Positions 1 to 11,364 of a stretch of 64,000 nucleotides of DNA are shown in pieces. Positions within the stretch are counted from its first letter, which is position 1; every line of letters starts with the position of its first letter. The notes beneath the pieces were generated by a model, which was given only the letters and a program-made list of their open reading frames with translations, was not told where the DNA came from and did no database searches. The DNA is taken from the NCBI GenBank assembly GCA_017354895.1, contig CP071499.1, positions 310,001-374,000 on the forward strand, in the 5' to 3' direction. Source of the DNA: Podospora comata. Its lineage: Eukaryota > Ascomycota > Sordariomycetes > Sordariales > Podosporaceae. Both the position numbers and the translations under genes were made by a program.

Positions 1-47
1 AACTTCTAAAATAACGCCCTTGAAGTATACAGCCCCCCTCAACTCAC

Positions 48-284
48 TTAGCAACGTCTTCCATACCCTCCATAACCACCATGATGTCGCCCGCCCATCC
101 TCGGCCCTGAACCCATCATGACAGGCCCATGTCTTCGACCGCCCCCCATCATTCCGCCAAACCCTCCTCCGCCGCCATAACCATGTCCTCCCCCGCAGCC
201 GTTTTGGACTACCACTGGTCTGGGTCCTGCGCCATAGGCACCCCCGTAGCGACGGGATGATTTAGATCCGAAACCGAAGCACAT
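48..284 (-). CDS. Small glycine-rich basic protein
   Basis: A single-exon 78-residue ORF that starts MCFGFGSKSSRRYGG and ends GGYGRRC. Glycine is dominant from about residue 30 onward, in GGG and GYGG runs broken by Met, His and Arg. No signal peptide or membrane segment is visible, so it is probably intracellular. The N-terminal Met-Cys-Phe-Gly resembles small fungal glycine-rich proteins I have seen annotated as hypothetical; that is an impression, not a search result. No function can be assigned. The coding strand is well supported by a continuous frame and purposeful codon use, but low-complexity sequence can give false ORFs. Confidence 0.6.
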   Translation of the reverse strand: MCFGFGSKSSRRYGGAYGAGPRPVVVQNGCGGGHGYGGGGGFGGMMGGGRRHGPVMMGSGPRMGGRHHGGYGGYGRRC

Positions 285-802
285 GGTGTTTTGACTTGTG
301 AATGTTGCAGCTTAAGGTAAGTATGCTGACAGTTGGTGGTCTGATGTTGACTTGTGGCAGTAGACGTTGATGTGTGTTTTGAATTCTGGTCTTTGATCTT
401 TTGGATGGAAATCGTGTGCGTGACAACTTGGTTGAGGTTGAATGTTCTGTGATGAGCCCGTTGATGTGTTTGATGAGAACCTTCAACTGTTCATGTCTTG
501 ACAGGCTTTATATCCCCAAGTCTTCAGCGTTTGTCTGGCTGGCGTCGTCATCGCTTCAACCATATCTCAAGAGTGAGATGGTAAGGACGCAAGCCAAGCT
601 AAACTGTTATCACTCTCAACTGGGCATGATGTCAGTCCAGCCTTTGAGCCTCTGTGAGATAGCGAATGCCAGCTTCGAAATGTGGGGTTCAGGTTGAAAC
701 AAGCTTCACGCTCGTCCCGGTAGGGACTTGGGACGCGACGACAAAGCCGACAAACCAAGGAGAACCAATCGCCACCCTTGCCGAATTCCGGTCTATTCGT
801 GT
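285..802. other. Intergenic, nothing recognised
   Basis: This lies between the 5' side of the glycine-rich gene and the 3' end of the dehydratase gene. Short ORFs on both strands look random. I see no repeat or RNA gene. Confidence 0.5.
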
Positions 803-1899
803 CTATTTCGTTTTATCACCGGATGCAAGTGCCGTTGCCAACAGCTGGCCGGTAACCAACTTAGCCTTGTGCGCGAAGCCCATCAAGTCATCACCATACT
901 TTTCTTTAAACTTGCCATCAAACACCTCTACACTGACCCAGCCCCTAAAACCTGTTCTGAGCACTGCTTCAGCGAACTCCACGATTGGGAGGTATCCCCC
1001 GTCATATCTTTGGTTCTCAGTCAGCTCCAGTACACGCCAAGTGTTGAGTCGTGGAACGGAACTTACGGCAGGGGTCTCCAGTCGTGGCTCCATCTCCCTC
1101 TAGGTCTCAGGCCTTGATCTACCACATCTGCCAGCGGCTCATCCATCTTGTATGCGTCACTTATCTGCAGGAAATAGATCTTATCCGACGGGACCGTGCG
1201 CGACAGCTCTTCAAGACTGTCCTTATACAGCACGGTGAGGTCTGCAGCCGAGACCCCTTCAATGAGACGTGACGCTGTAGTTGGATCTCCCCATTCCCCA
1301 CCAGCTGTCTGGAATGTATCTAGACACAGTCCAATGTTGGGCCGATCAACTATCTTGACAATTTCCCAAACCTCCTTCCATGTGGGAGCCCGTGTTGCCC
1401 AGCACCAATTCTCATAAGCAAGTTTGAAGCCGTGTGGTGCAAGCATATCGGCCAGCTCCCGGAGGTCCGCTGCCAGATCCAAAAAGGAGGATGAGATGCC
1501 CGCCGAGTCGGACGAACCAACTTGGAGCATGTCAATACCTGTGGCATCCATGATTCTGATCCAGCCTTTCGCGCGAGCAAACGCGTCCTGACGCTCACGG
1601 CTTCCAGCAGGCCAGCCTTCAAAGTTTGCAAAGGGTTGGAGGACCATGATGACAAGTTCGTGGCGGCTGCAGAGATCCTTTACTGCCTTTGCTGCCTCAC
1701 AGAGGGTATCGTAATCGTCCTCGGCGACATCGCGGCCAAAGTGCAGCGTAGCGTATGAGAGCAAGTCTGGGAAGGAGAGTTCTATGCCCTGAAAGCCGGC
1801 TGCGCGGATGGCTTCGATCTTTTGGTGCAGTGTGTGTTTTGGCAAGCCGATGGAGCATGATGCGAAGGCGAGGGGAACCTGTGTTGTCGACATCGTCAT
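803..1899 (-). CDS. 3-dehydroshikimate dehydratase (QA-4-like), quinate catabolism
   Basis: Two exons, 1899-1067 and 1007-803, with a 59-bp intron (GTAAGT donor, CAAAG acceptor), giving 345 residues; Neurospora QA-4 is slightly longer. The fold is a xylose-isomerase-like TIM barrel. Conserved stretches resemble QA-4: GFQGIELSFPDL near residue 35, LAYENWCWATRAPTWKEVW in the middle, NIGLCLDTFQTAG after it, and GGYLPIVEFAEAVL plus FRGWVSVEVF after the splice. The metal-binding acidic residues of the family sit in the YEN, CLDTF and VEVF segments. The enzyme turns 3-dehydroshikimate into protocatechuate in the cytosol. The splice is supported because it restores the sequence LPYDGGYLP. No other qa gene is adjacent, so this is a dispersed copy and not part of a qa cluster. 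A second in-frame Met lies two codons downstream of the chosen start. Confidence 0.88.
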
Positions 1900-2241
1900 T
1901 CGTTCGGATACTTGGGCGGAATTTCGATATTGGGCGAACAGAGGTGGTAAAGTGAGGCCACAAAATCACCTTTGAGGAGACTTTCGAGAAAGTCGTGACT
2001 TCGATGATGTCAGCGTTACTCGACACCACCCCACACCATCACCCTTCAACCAATCCCGACAATGGATCAACAAATGCAAAGAAGAGGTCGAGCCATCATC
2101 GAAAAAGGTATATCATGAGCATCATCACACAAAATGCCGACTCTAAAGAAACTTGGTTCATCTCTCGCCATCCCATGACAATGCCGAGCAACACTCCACC
2201 TCACCGACACGGGCAAAGACAGATATTTTGTAAGCATCACC
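1900..2241. other. Divergent promoter region
   Basis: This is the spacer between the dehydratase start and the start of the 6PGD relic. I recognise no specific operator. Confidence 0.4.
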
Positions 2242-3794
2242 ATGGATGTCAACAAAATTGGGCACAGGCTCCATGGGGGGCATGGTGTCTCTCCTCCCAG
2301 CCGACCACAACATCCACGCGCACTTTTACGACCCCGACCGCCCCAACGTCAAGAAGCTTCTCTCTCAAGCAGCCGACACAACCCACTCAGACAAAATAAC
2401 CCATCATGAAGTCCACAAGTCTCTCTGTTCGGCTCTCCCTTCCGACTCCCCAAGGTCTTCATATTTTCCATCCCCCACGGTGGAGCCAGATGCCAGCATT
2501 TCTGACTTATCCCCGTTCCTCAAGAAGGGCGATATCATCATGGATGCCTAAAATGAGCACCACCGCGCCACCGAGCGCAGACAGGAGGAGCTCAAGGGGA
2601 TCGGGGTGCATTACATTGGTATGGGTGTGTCTGGAAGGTCCCAGTCCGCAACGCAGGGCCCAAGTATATCTCCGGGATGAGCTGATCAGGCGCTGGACGC
2701 TGTGATGCCATTCCTGGAGAAAATAGCGACAAAGGATGGGAAGAGAAGACCATGTGTGAAGAAGCTGGGGCCGGGCGGGACTGGGCACTACGTCAAAATG
2801 GTTCACAATGGAATCGAGCACGGGATGATGACGGCGTTTTCTGAGGCTTGGGAAGTCATGATCACGGGGCTCGGCATGAGTTACGATGAGGTGGGCGACG
2901 TCTTTCGAAAATGAAACGATAATGGTCCCTTGAGAGGGAACTTTCTGGTTGACATTGGCGCTCAAGTGTGTAAGAGGAAAGGAAAGTGTGGGGAGCATGT
3001 ACTGGGGGATTTCAATGACAAGGTCGTACAGGACGTCGACAATTCCGAGTGGACTGGGACGTGGGCTGCTGAGGAAGGAATTCGATTGCATGTGGTGCAC
3101 CTGACGATAGCTCTGTCTCGCATCTTTCGTGCGGCATTGACTGATGCGGCCAAGAGAGAAAGCATCAAAAAGGCACTGGGCGGAGGTGTTCAGCCAGGCA
3201 AAATCAACGGCATTGTGGGTAGGAAGAAGTTCGTGCAGGAGGACGTCCAGCAGGCGGTGTATGCCTCGTTATTGATGTCTTTCCATTCAGGAGCTACACA
3301 TGCTGTCATGGGCGAGTCAGGAAAATGGATGGAACATCAACTTCCTAGATGTCCTGAAGGTCTGGAGGGCTGGGTGCATCATTCAGAGCGATGGTATTGT
3401 TGATTTCCTTGAAGGCGTCTACAAGACCGGCAAGTTGGACCATGATAACCTACTTGCTTCCACGAGTGTGGCCGAAGAGCTCCAACGAGATTATCCGGGA
3501 CTTGAAGCAGCGGTATGGCGAGCAATTGAGGCAGACCTTCACGTGCCAGCGTTGAGTGTCAGCCTAGAATACTTCAAGTACTCAAGCTCCACTGGTCTTC
3601 CAACCCAGTTTAGTAGGTTTAATTTTTGATACGTATCTTAACCCATGCTAACTAACAGGCGCCTTACGGAGGAAGCCGAATTGGATTACTTTGGGACTCA
3701 CATGTTCAAACTCAGGTTCGGGGGTCCAGGAAAGCCCGAGACTGGCAGTCATCATTTTGAGTGGAAGGAGGCTAAAGGCAGTCAGGAGACGTAG
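2242..3794 (+). pseudogene. Decayed 6-phosphogluconate dehydrogenase-like gene
   Basis: Family signatures appear in order along the strand: GTGSMGGM of the NADP-binding fold near the start, LPKVFIFSIPHG in another frame, [71 protein letters not shown], a final intron (donor at about 3611, CTAACTAACAG acceptor) and a C-terminal exon with ELDYFGTHMF and THHFEWK-like residues. Three in-frame stops are visible: at 2549, at 2682 (where Gly is expected) and at 2911 (where Trp is expected, TGG to TGA). Frame changes occur near the start, around 2420-2490 and around 3300. It matches the divergent 6PGD-like clade of filamentous fungi better than the core yeast Gnd1 type. It is almost certainly dead, and the cell should have another copy. 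The Trp to stop change is typical of RIP. Confidence 0.85.
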
Positions 3795-4212
3795 TTCCAT
3801 GTTCAGATCGACCTTGCTCAGTTCATTAAGTGCCGTCAACCAACCTAGTGACTTCGCCGCGCCTTGGCCGCTCCTTGGCTGAGCTGAAGTATTATCAGAC
3901 CGAAGTTGGGTCTGAACAGACAATGTTTACAATGGCTGAAGTACGACGAGGACCGTCGTTATGTAATGTATTAGAATCTATGTACCTACGGTGCCACCTG
4001 ATGTAACTGATAGGTATTCCATCATTGTTAGAATAACCCGCCGGACAAAGCTAGTGGACTCGATGAAAGAGCCACTTTGCAGCGGTGAAGAGACTTGACC
4101 CTGCAGCCCCATCATGTGAACTACTTGAGGGCCCTGGGGTGGGTTTGGTTGGACCCTCTTTGATGAAACCTCGAGTCCTAAACTACATGACACTCAAGTA
4201 GGCACTGACAAA
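3795..4212. other. Intergenic, nothing recognised
   Basis: This is the 3'-to-3' spacer between the 6PGD relic and the CorA-like gene. No feature is supported. Confidence 0.5.
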
Positions 4213-6071
4213 TTACACCGCACTATGTCCACGGAATGCATTGCGCTTACTCCTTCGTGTGTCTGTCCCGGCAAAAGCAATCCTTTTCAAGTTGAAAACA
4301 GGGGCTGGGGGTGATGGAGTCTTGCGACTACTCTCAGCAGCCAGCTGAGAGTGAGACAAATTCGGACTCGGTGGTGGAATGTCGGCCTTTTCGTCTCTCC
4401 TTGCCGAGAGAGTGAAAAAGTCACGGATAAAGCTGTGGTCCAGTTTCCGAGGCCGCCTGTCCTCAGTCCAGTACCGCTCTTCACTGAGCTCCTTGGACAG
4501 ATGCTGTCTGAAGAACCGATCTTGCGATACCCACCACGTCCGCCAGAGAATAAAGATAATAAAGGTGAGTGGGAGCGCAAGGGCCCAGTACAGCCAAAAT
4601 CGTTCTGGCGTTTCGGGCAGCCTATCGCCATCGTATTCCTCGTCATTCCATTTTTCAAACATGGCCATGCCAAGGAGGCTGGCGATAAAATCACCCGGAA
4701 GGAACAGGGCTGTGATAACAGCTAGTGCTTTGAGGGAAGAGGAATCTCGAGTCGAGGTAACTGCCATGCGAGCTGTCAAGATATTGTCTTCCTGCTGCAT
4801 CTTGGCATAGATCTGAAACGCTCCGTTAGCACGTTTGGTCAACCATTAGAGCAGAGCAGACTCACAATATCGATCTGAGATTTGCATCGAACTTCCAACA
4901 TGTGTCGTTCAGTTTCCAGGCTCTTGCACAGCTGCTGCAGACTCTCGAGGTACTGCCTGATCTCATGCCAATGGGCTGACATTGGATCCTCAATGATGCG
5001 GGCACGAGCAAGACCTGTTACCGTCCGTCCAGATGCCGAGATCAAAGCGCCCTGAAGGTCGGGGCTGTCAATGTCATTCTCACTCTCGTACCTCACTTCT
5101 TCTAGCTCGTCACCTGCCCGCAAAATAACACCAACTGCCCTATCCATCCAGGTGATTGTGTCCAGCAGCTTGATAGACTTCTTGAAGGCGTCGTGTGCGT
5201 TCTTCATAAGCTCAGTGGGCCGCTTTGGATGACTGTACCCGCCGGTTGCACCTGAACTGGTTGAATTCGACCGGCTCTTTGGGCGGGAGTCGATCGTTTC
5301 GAACCCAGCCATGCGTTCAACATCTTGCTCCACCTTGGAGATGTCCTTCTCATTCTCGGCCACGGCGCGCTCAGAGAGCAAAAACTGCATCTGGAGCAAA
5401 ACAACGGGCGTGACCAATGGGTGGGCCCAATGGGGTTTGCAGGCCTGCATTCGTTCGCCATACTGCTCCAAGTCATCCACATCATGAATGTGCGGGTCAT
5501 AGGACTGGCGCAAGAGCATTGTCGCCGTTCGGTCGGGGATGCTGTATGTGAAAGACATAAAGTCGTAGGCTGGCCGCGGCTCTGTGGAGAAGCAGAGGAT
5601 GATGCTAAGCTTCTCGTGACGCTGATCCCAAAAAGTGGACTCGGTCGTGGTCCGGCGGAGATATTGGATTGTCGACGGGTGTAGTTTGAGGGCTTCGTAG
5701 TCAGCACGTGTGAGGTTCAGACCATCGAGCGCGCCCTTTTCATCGGAGTTATAGTTCAGGCTGCGCCGCGCTATCACCTGCCTCACACGGCCTCGAAGTG
5801 CTGGATGTACGTGGTCGCCCTGGAGCACAAACTCGCCATCTCGGTCCACAGCATGGTTTTGTCGCAAAGCAAGCTCAAACATTCCACGCCCCTCCCAGTC
5901 CTCGGACAAGGCACACCGGCTCACCTCGCCGGCAGAAGACCCCGCCGAGGTTGGCTGGAACTGCTGGATGCGTGGTCTGGTGAAGGCAGCATACTCGTGG
6001 TAGGTAAGCTTTGGCGCGCCTTCGTGCACCAGGATGTCGCTTTCAAGGGCGTCGGTATCGTAATAAAACAT
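4213..6071 (-). CDS. CorA-like two-helix membrane protein
   Basis: Exon 1 is 6071-4866 and exon 2 is 4812-4213, separated by a GTGAGT...TTTCAG intron of 53 bp, giving about 601 residues. The long N-terminal part is soluble and ends in a predicted coiled stretch (QYLESLQQLCKSLETERHML). Exon 2 holds two membrane helices, ALAVITALFLPGDFIASLL and FWLYWALALPLTFIIFILW, then a basic, proline-rich tail. The layout is that of the fungal CorA-like Mg2+ transporter family: cytosolic domain, long helix, two C-terminal membrane helices. The usual GMN motif after helix 1 is replaced by GMAMF, so Mg2+ transport cannot be assumed. An open frame upstream (6211 to about 6074, starting MDVHVEVWASHRHKDLNM) looks coding and may be an N-terminal extension, joined by an intron or frame change I cannot resolve. 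Confidence 0.8.
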
Positions 6072-7005
6072 GGCTGTGTGCCGTCGCTTCCGTGTGCCGA
6101 GAGAGTTGCCCAGAACTTGGGAGCGTCAGCCAACGCGTCGCCGGCGGTGTTTTCAAGCATGTTCAAATCTTTGTGGCGGTGAGATGCCCAGACTTCCACG
6201 TGGACATCCATGACAACCCACCCTTGGAAAAGGAGGGGTCGGGACGGTGATGATCAAATCCACACTTTCAAGGCCGTGGCAGAAAACAAATGGCTGGATC
6301 AAAAAGACTTTTTTCCATAGCCAATCGTTGGCAAGGCGTCGTTGACGAATGCCCCACAGAATCCCCACAAGGAGCCGCATCAACCCGTGGCGCTACATCA
6401 TTTTGGGATGATAGTCCATAATTGCTGTTTTCAGCCTGAACAACTGTCTTAACAACATTCACAAACTCACGAGAATTTATAATTAAGGTGCTGAGGTAAG
6501 CTTGACAAGCTTTTAGCAACAAGGATCGCTTTCTTGGCGGAGGATGATACATGGAAGCTTCGATGTTGTTCATCTGTCCCCAGAAAGGAAACCTAGAAGC
6601 TTGGAAGCTGAGATCTTCACCCATCAACGAGAATGATGTTTTTCCTTAGGGTTCAAGCCACAACAGTGTCCAATTTCCAATTTCCTTTTTTGGAGTCTTC
6701 GATGGGCTGGATGGCCTCACACTGTGGCTTTGGGTGTTGCTCAAAAGTCAAGGCATACCAAACGGAGACGGCTGTAATCCAGTAGGCTTTTAATCCGTCC
6801 CCGATGCTTTTCACCACGCTTTTCCATAGAGCGGAGCGGGTACGAACAGTCGAATAGCTATTCGACCTGTCTTGTAGATAAGTGAACTATAGATAGGTAA
6901 TCTAATCGACCACGCCTTGACTCCTCGCAGTGAAACCTTGACCCCATCATCTCACTCTGTCCTGATTCCTTCAGGTACTTTATACCAAAGTGTTCAAACT
7001 CAATC
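6072..7005. other. Upstream region of the CorA-like gene
   Basis: The first 140 bases may hold the N-terminal extension described for the CorA-like gene. The rest shows no convincing gene or repeat. Confidence 0.4.
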
Positions 7006-7212
7006 ATGACAACCGAATCTAACCATATCGGCGCCGAAGCCATTATCGCTCTTGTTGGGGTCTGTTTGGCGGTGCCAGCAGGAGCTGTGGCCCTTTGAAA
7101 ATATGTCAAACGATTCAGGAAAGGACCCCTCAGGGAGACTGCGAAGGTAGGAAACACTATCTCCTACTTCAATTGTGGCCACGGCGTGTTGAATCTTCCG
7201 TCATTGCAGTAG
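7006..7212 (+). pseudogene. Possible short membrane-peptide gene with an in-frame TGA
   Basis: From ATG 7006 the frame encodes 30 residues with one strongly hydrophobic helix (EAIIALVGVCLAVPAGAVAL), then TGA at 7096, then stays open with a basic run (KYVKRFRKGPLRETAK) up to TAG at 7210. A TM helix followed by a basic run is a sensible topology if the TGA replaced a Trp codon. A GTAGGA donor follows GCGAAG and a TTGCAG acceptor ends just before the TAG. I recognise no family. It could be an intact 30-residue peptide, a relic, or chance. Confidence 0.25.
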
Positions 7213-7754
7213 GGTATAGTTCCGTTCGCTCTCCTTCCTGCCCTTTTCCAGTTGATCAACAATGCCACCGTTCAGCATGCCAAGTACGGCCAAACTTCAC
7301 CCGAACAACGATACATTTACACTATCATTGTGCCATACCACCCACACCTGCGCAGAAGAAGCTGGCATAAGCAATCATCTCTCTCAGTGATTAACGTCTT
7401 AGCGATTCAAATTAGATAGGTATTCCATTTTCCAATCATGTAGGTATGTTGTACGGCAGCGAAGATGTTGATAATTGTTGTTGTTATTAAGTACAAGCTA
7501 ATCAGCTCCAGAGAGCAACACCTTTTCCATATCCTTTACATGTGAACCTCGGGGCCAAAGCCTCAAACACCTGACTGCAAACCCACAGGAGCATTGCTCG
7601 CACAAGGTACTTGTTCATCTATGATGCCATTTCAGCAAACAGCTACCGTCATCTTTTCCCCAGACCATTTCTGCCCACATGTCTCCACCTCACCCTTGGC
7701 AACGTCTTGGACCCCTGAACCCCTGAACCAAACAAAATACGATATAAACTTTGC
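7213..7754. other. 3' flank of the laccase gene
   Basis: Moderately AT-rich non-coding sequence downstream of the laccase stop. Nothing else is recognised. Confidence 0.4.
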
Positions 7755-9752
7755 TCACGCAATCCTCCTCCAAGCAGGCTCCCTCTTTTCCACCTCTTCC
7801 CCCTCCCTCCTCCTCAACCCGCTATCCAGTTTCGGCAGATACGGACTCGTCTTGGCATATCGCCTCCACGCATCGCAATTCGGCACCAGCTGATCCAACG
7901 GCATCATCCTCTTGATCTCATCCTTCCTCTCCAAGAACTGCACCCCCAGACCCATAGCCACATGCCATCCGATATGGCAATGCATCAGCCACACACCAGG
8001 GTTATCAGTCTTGTACCCAATCACCAGCCAGCTATTCCCCGGCATCTGCACCACGTCTCGTCGAATGGGGTTGTTGAACGTGAGCTGGCTTTTCATCGTG
8101 TTGATGTTGAAGGTACCCGACCCGATGCCAAGGGTGAGAAAGTCGTGGCCGTGGAGGTGGATGGGATGGGGCAAGGCGAAGTCGTTTTGGATGACCCAAA
8201 AGACCCACTGGTCGGCTTGGGGGACGTCGATGAGATTTGCCGCTCCCGGCCAGGTGCTGTTGTTCTCGAGGACGTACTCGAGGATGGGGTGGTCCCACTC
8301 GATGTTGATGGGGGTGTTCTTGACGCGCCACTCAAACACCTGGCCCCGGCCGTGGTTGGGGAACTCGAGGGTGACGGGGAGGGTTCCGACCGCGGAGCCG
8401 GCAAAGGCGGTGGAGGGCACGGTGCGGGTGAGGATGGGAGAGAAGCCGGTCTCGCCGTTGCAGGTGGCGACACGGGGAGTGCCGCGGTTCGTCGGGAGGG
8501 CGGTGGTGCTCGCACCTTGGTAGCTGATGATGGCGGCCGGGAAAAGATTACGGGATCGACCGCAGTTGTTGTTGGCTTCGAGAGTGGCATTAAGCCAGTA
8601 GTTGCCCACAGCTTGGTTGGCCTCGATGATGACATCGTAGCGCTGGCCCACGGCCATGAAAAGGGAAGAGCGCACGACTGGATTGACTGGAACAAGGTCG
8701 TTCGTAATCACAGTGAAGTTGTGGCCTACGAGAGAGATAACAAAGGAGTTGTCGACACTGGCATTGATGAGGCGGAGAAGATGTTTCTTGCCGGGGGTGA
8801 GAGTGAGACGGTCGTAAGAGCCCCCACGGCTTGCGCCAAGTGGATGAATGTTCTTGCCTCTGAAGAGGATATTGTCGCTGTCAGGAGGAGGGCCATTGCT
8901 GACCAACTCGGCTCGCAGGTGAAGTCGATCAGCAGTTTCGTGATAGTAGTCATTGATCATGTAAGGGCCGAGGTCGATGTCATAGTTGGCCGCTGCAGGG
9001 CCACGCACGATCAGGGGTCCTACAACACCATTACCATACTGGTTGGAATAATGGCTGTGATACCACGAGGTGCCATATTGGGTGACGTGGAAATCATATG
9101 TCTTCATGGATCCAGGTGGGATAGGACACTCGGTCACTCCGTTGGCACCATCCTGGTTACTTTCGCCGTACTGGCGAATTCCATGCCAGTGAATAGACGT
9201 TCTGGTCACGAGTCAGAAATTAATACAACTGCCATTGACGGCAAGTATATCGTACCCGTTGTCTTGCATGTCATTGTACACATTGACAATGATATAGTCA
9301 CCCCAATCAGCTTCAATCGTGGGTCCAGGGAATTGGTCTGCCAGCATGTTAGAAAGCGACATCAGACAAGAGTGAATGGATGATAACGTGCTATTGATGA
9401 GCATCGCTGGTTTTCTGACACCATCCGGACCAAGCCAATTTGTGACATTGGTGATGTGAAAGTCGTACTATACAAAGTATGAGTTCAAGTCAAAAGTTCG
9501 GGATAAGATGAGGGGACCACCTACCACTCGGTTATTAAATGCTGGTGGGTTGATGTTGTCATAATCTGTGCTGATGTTCCAGTTATTCTTCCAACACTGT
9601 CGATTTGTGGCATTATTTTGCCCGCATGGCTTGCCTCCGGGTATGATGGTCTGCCGGGGAAGGAGGTGTATGACTGGAGAGGGTGCTGGTGAAGCCACAA
9701 CTAGTGCAGCAGTGGCCAGCAATACTGCCGAAACTTTGGTGAGCCCCAACAT
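7755..9752 (-). CDS. Secreted ascomycete laccase (multicopper oxidase)
   Basis: Four exons are inferred: 9752-9525, 9467-9392, 9337-9256 and 9201-7755, giving 610 residues. Introns 1 and 3 are GT-AG. Intron 2 keeps frame best as a GC-AG intron and yields MLINNQFPGPTIEADWG. A signal peptide (MLGLTKVSAVLLATAALVVAS) is followed by a short propeptide with a dibasic-type site. Copper ligands are all present: HWHG near residue 133, HSH near 177, HPIHLHGH in domain 3, and HCHIGWH near 536, with Leu at the axial position of the type 1 copper as in other ascomycete laccases. The C-terminus has DSGL followed by RRR and a 16-residue charged tail, the family's processing site. It oxidises phenolic substrates outside the cell using O2. 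Several N-glycosylation sequons are visible. Confidence 0.95.
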
Positions 9753-10881
9753 GATGATGGGCTTAAAGAAGGCAAAGGTTTTGATAAAGAAGGTAGGTAG
9801 ACAAGAGGGTCATGAGAGCTATGGTGGTGAAAGAGCCCAGATTTATACCTGTTTCCCTTTACGATGCGGCACGGGCAGGCGGTGCTACTGGCCTACCTCC
9901 ACAGCATGATCGGATGCACAGAACACCATAGTATCTTGTCTCGTTTCCGTCTTGCATCCCAAGATAGTACCCTCAATGTTCTCGGTCCTGCATGTTTACG
10001 GTCTCAGGCTTGAAACTAAGTCCGAAGTTCGCAGCCCACTTGTCAGAGACGGGATTTTAGGACAGGGGGATGCAGATCCCAGTCTGCTTGTGAGCCTTGG
10101 CTGCTTTTCCGTTAGTCCACCACATGACGCATGTCAGAGCATGAACTATCTCTCACAACTTGTTGGTGATGGTGAAGTGAGCAGCCGGCCCGGTAAGACG
10201 GTCCGAGTCCATGGTTAGCTGAGGGACCCTTACTTTGATGGAGAATACGGGCCTATGAAAGCGTGTCACAAGCGAGAATAAGGTAAAAGGTAACAAGCCA
10301 CAATGCAAGACGAGCAGCAATAGACTGCCTCGAGTTTGTGAGGCTGAGGGAACCCGTCTCTTCTCTGCATGGAACTATCAGGGGGTCAGCATCAGCTTGG
10401 TTCGAGGAGGACTGATAGGATGCGCCAACGCATTCCAGTCCATGTACAACCGGCACCGTAGAGTGTGTTTGGGTCCCGGAAAGCCAAGATTGGACTACAC
10501 ATAGAGACCGGATGGTGCCGTGTGGGGGTCAGCCATTCCAGTCAAAGAAGACCTTCAGCGTGCTATCAATACTTGAGACGAATGCGCGGTTGCTCTGATA
10601 GTGGAGGCTCAAGGCAACCACTTCTGCCAGTCAAGCAGTGTTGACCATCTGATTACGACCTCATGAGAAGCGACGGTCCCGAGTGCAAGACAAAGTTGCC
10701 GTTACTATTTTTGGTCTTGATCAGGGCTACCGTAGGGAGGTGCGGGATGTCTGTCAATGACAGACAGATCTGTGTTCCGAGGCAGTTGGCCAATCATGTG
10801 TAGTTGACAACTCGAAGCAAGTATTCGTAGCACCGGCTCTGCCGAAAGTACTACCGTGGCTCGTGTTTCAATCATGTTCGC
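9753..10881. other. Laccase promoter side, no gene recognised
   Basis: Non-coding sequence upstream of the laccase. Short ORFs on both strands have no recognisable features, and I see no repeats. Confidence 0.4.
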
Positions 10882-11364
10882 TTACGAACTACCTTCTCTC
10901 TGATGGGCAGGCAACACGGCATTTAGATTAATCGACGGGCAGACTGCAACAGCACGTTGTACGCCTAGTGCCAGAATTGGGAAGGTGTCAAATATGCATG
11001 GTGTGCGAATGCGACCGACTCTCCAGGCGTATTTCTCACCCGCAGTCGCCAGGTCTAGTTCACAGATATTCGGCACCGAGTTTCGGTCAGAGACTCAGTG
11101 GATGCCGATCCCCAAGCTATTGGTAAATAGTGCCGTAGGTCTGCGTCGTGATCCTCCAAGAATACGGCCATTCATGACGCGATGGGGAGCTGCTGCCTTT
11201 ATCCGCCCCTGAATCGGAGGGGTCCATTTACCCGGAATCAAGAACCAGTTAGAGACAAGGCCACCATTGTTCCAGACTTCGGTGTCTACTTCTATGGGTG
11301 CACGAAAATGGCCGAAGGTCATGACAGTACCAAGTTTGCCAAATACCTGGTTGCTACTGACCAA
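10882..11364 (-). pseudogene. Possible protein-coding relic, unidentified
   Basis: One minus-strand frame stays open across this stretch except for a single TGA at about 11095, right after GIGIH. Translation before it includes EVWNNGGLVSNWFLIPG and after it includes ELDLATAGEKYAWRVGRI. Both have protein-like composition, and a Trp codon turned to TGA would fit RIP. There is no ATG at the upstream end, where the frame is limited by a stop. I recognise no family. It may be a decayed gene fragment or chance. Confidence 0.2.

Noticed and set aside
2930-3403. A separate 157-codon gene in the 6PGD region
   Set aside because: Its sequence is simply the middle of the 6PGD relic, continuous in frame with the part before the TGA at 2911.
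7962-9383. Long plus-strand ORF (473 codons) opposite the laccase
   Set aside because: It is the antisense shadow of the GC-rich laccase exon; its translation is rich in Gly, Val and Asp and shows no domain, while the minus strand has all copper motifs.
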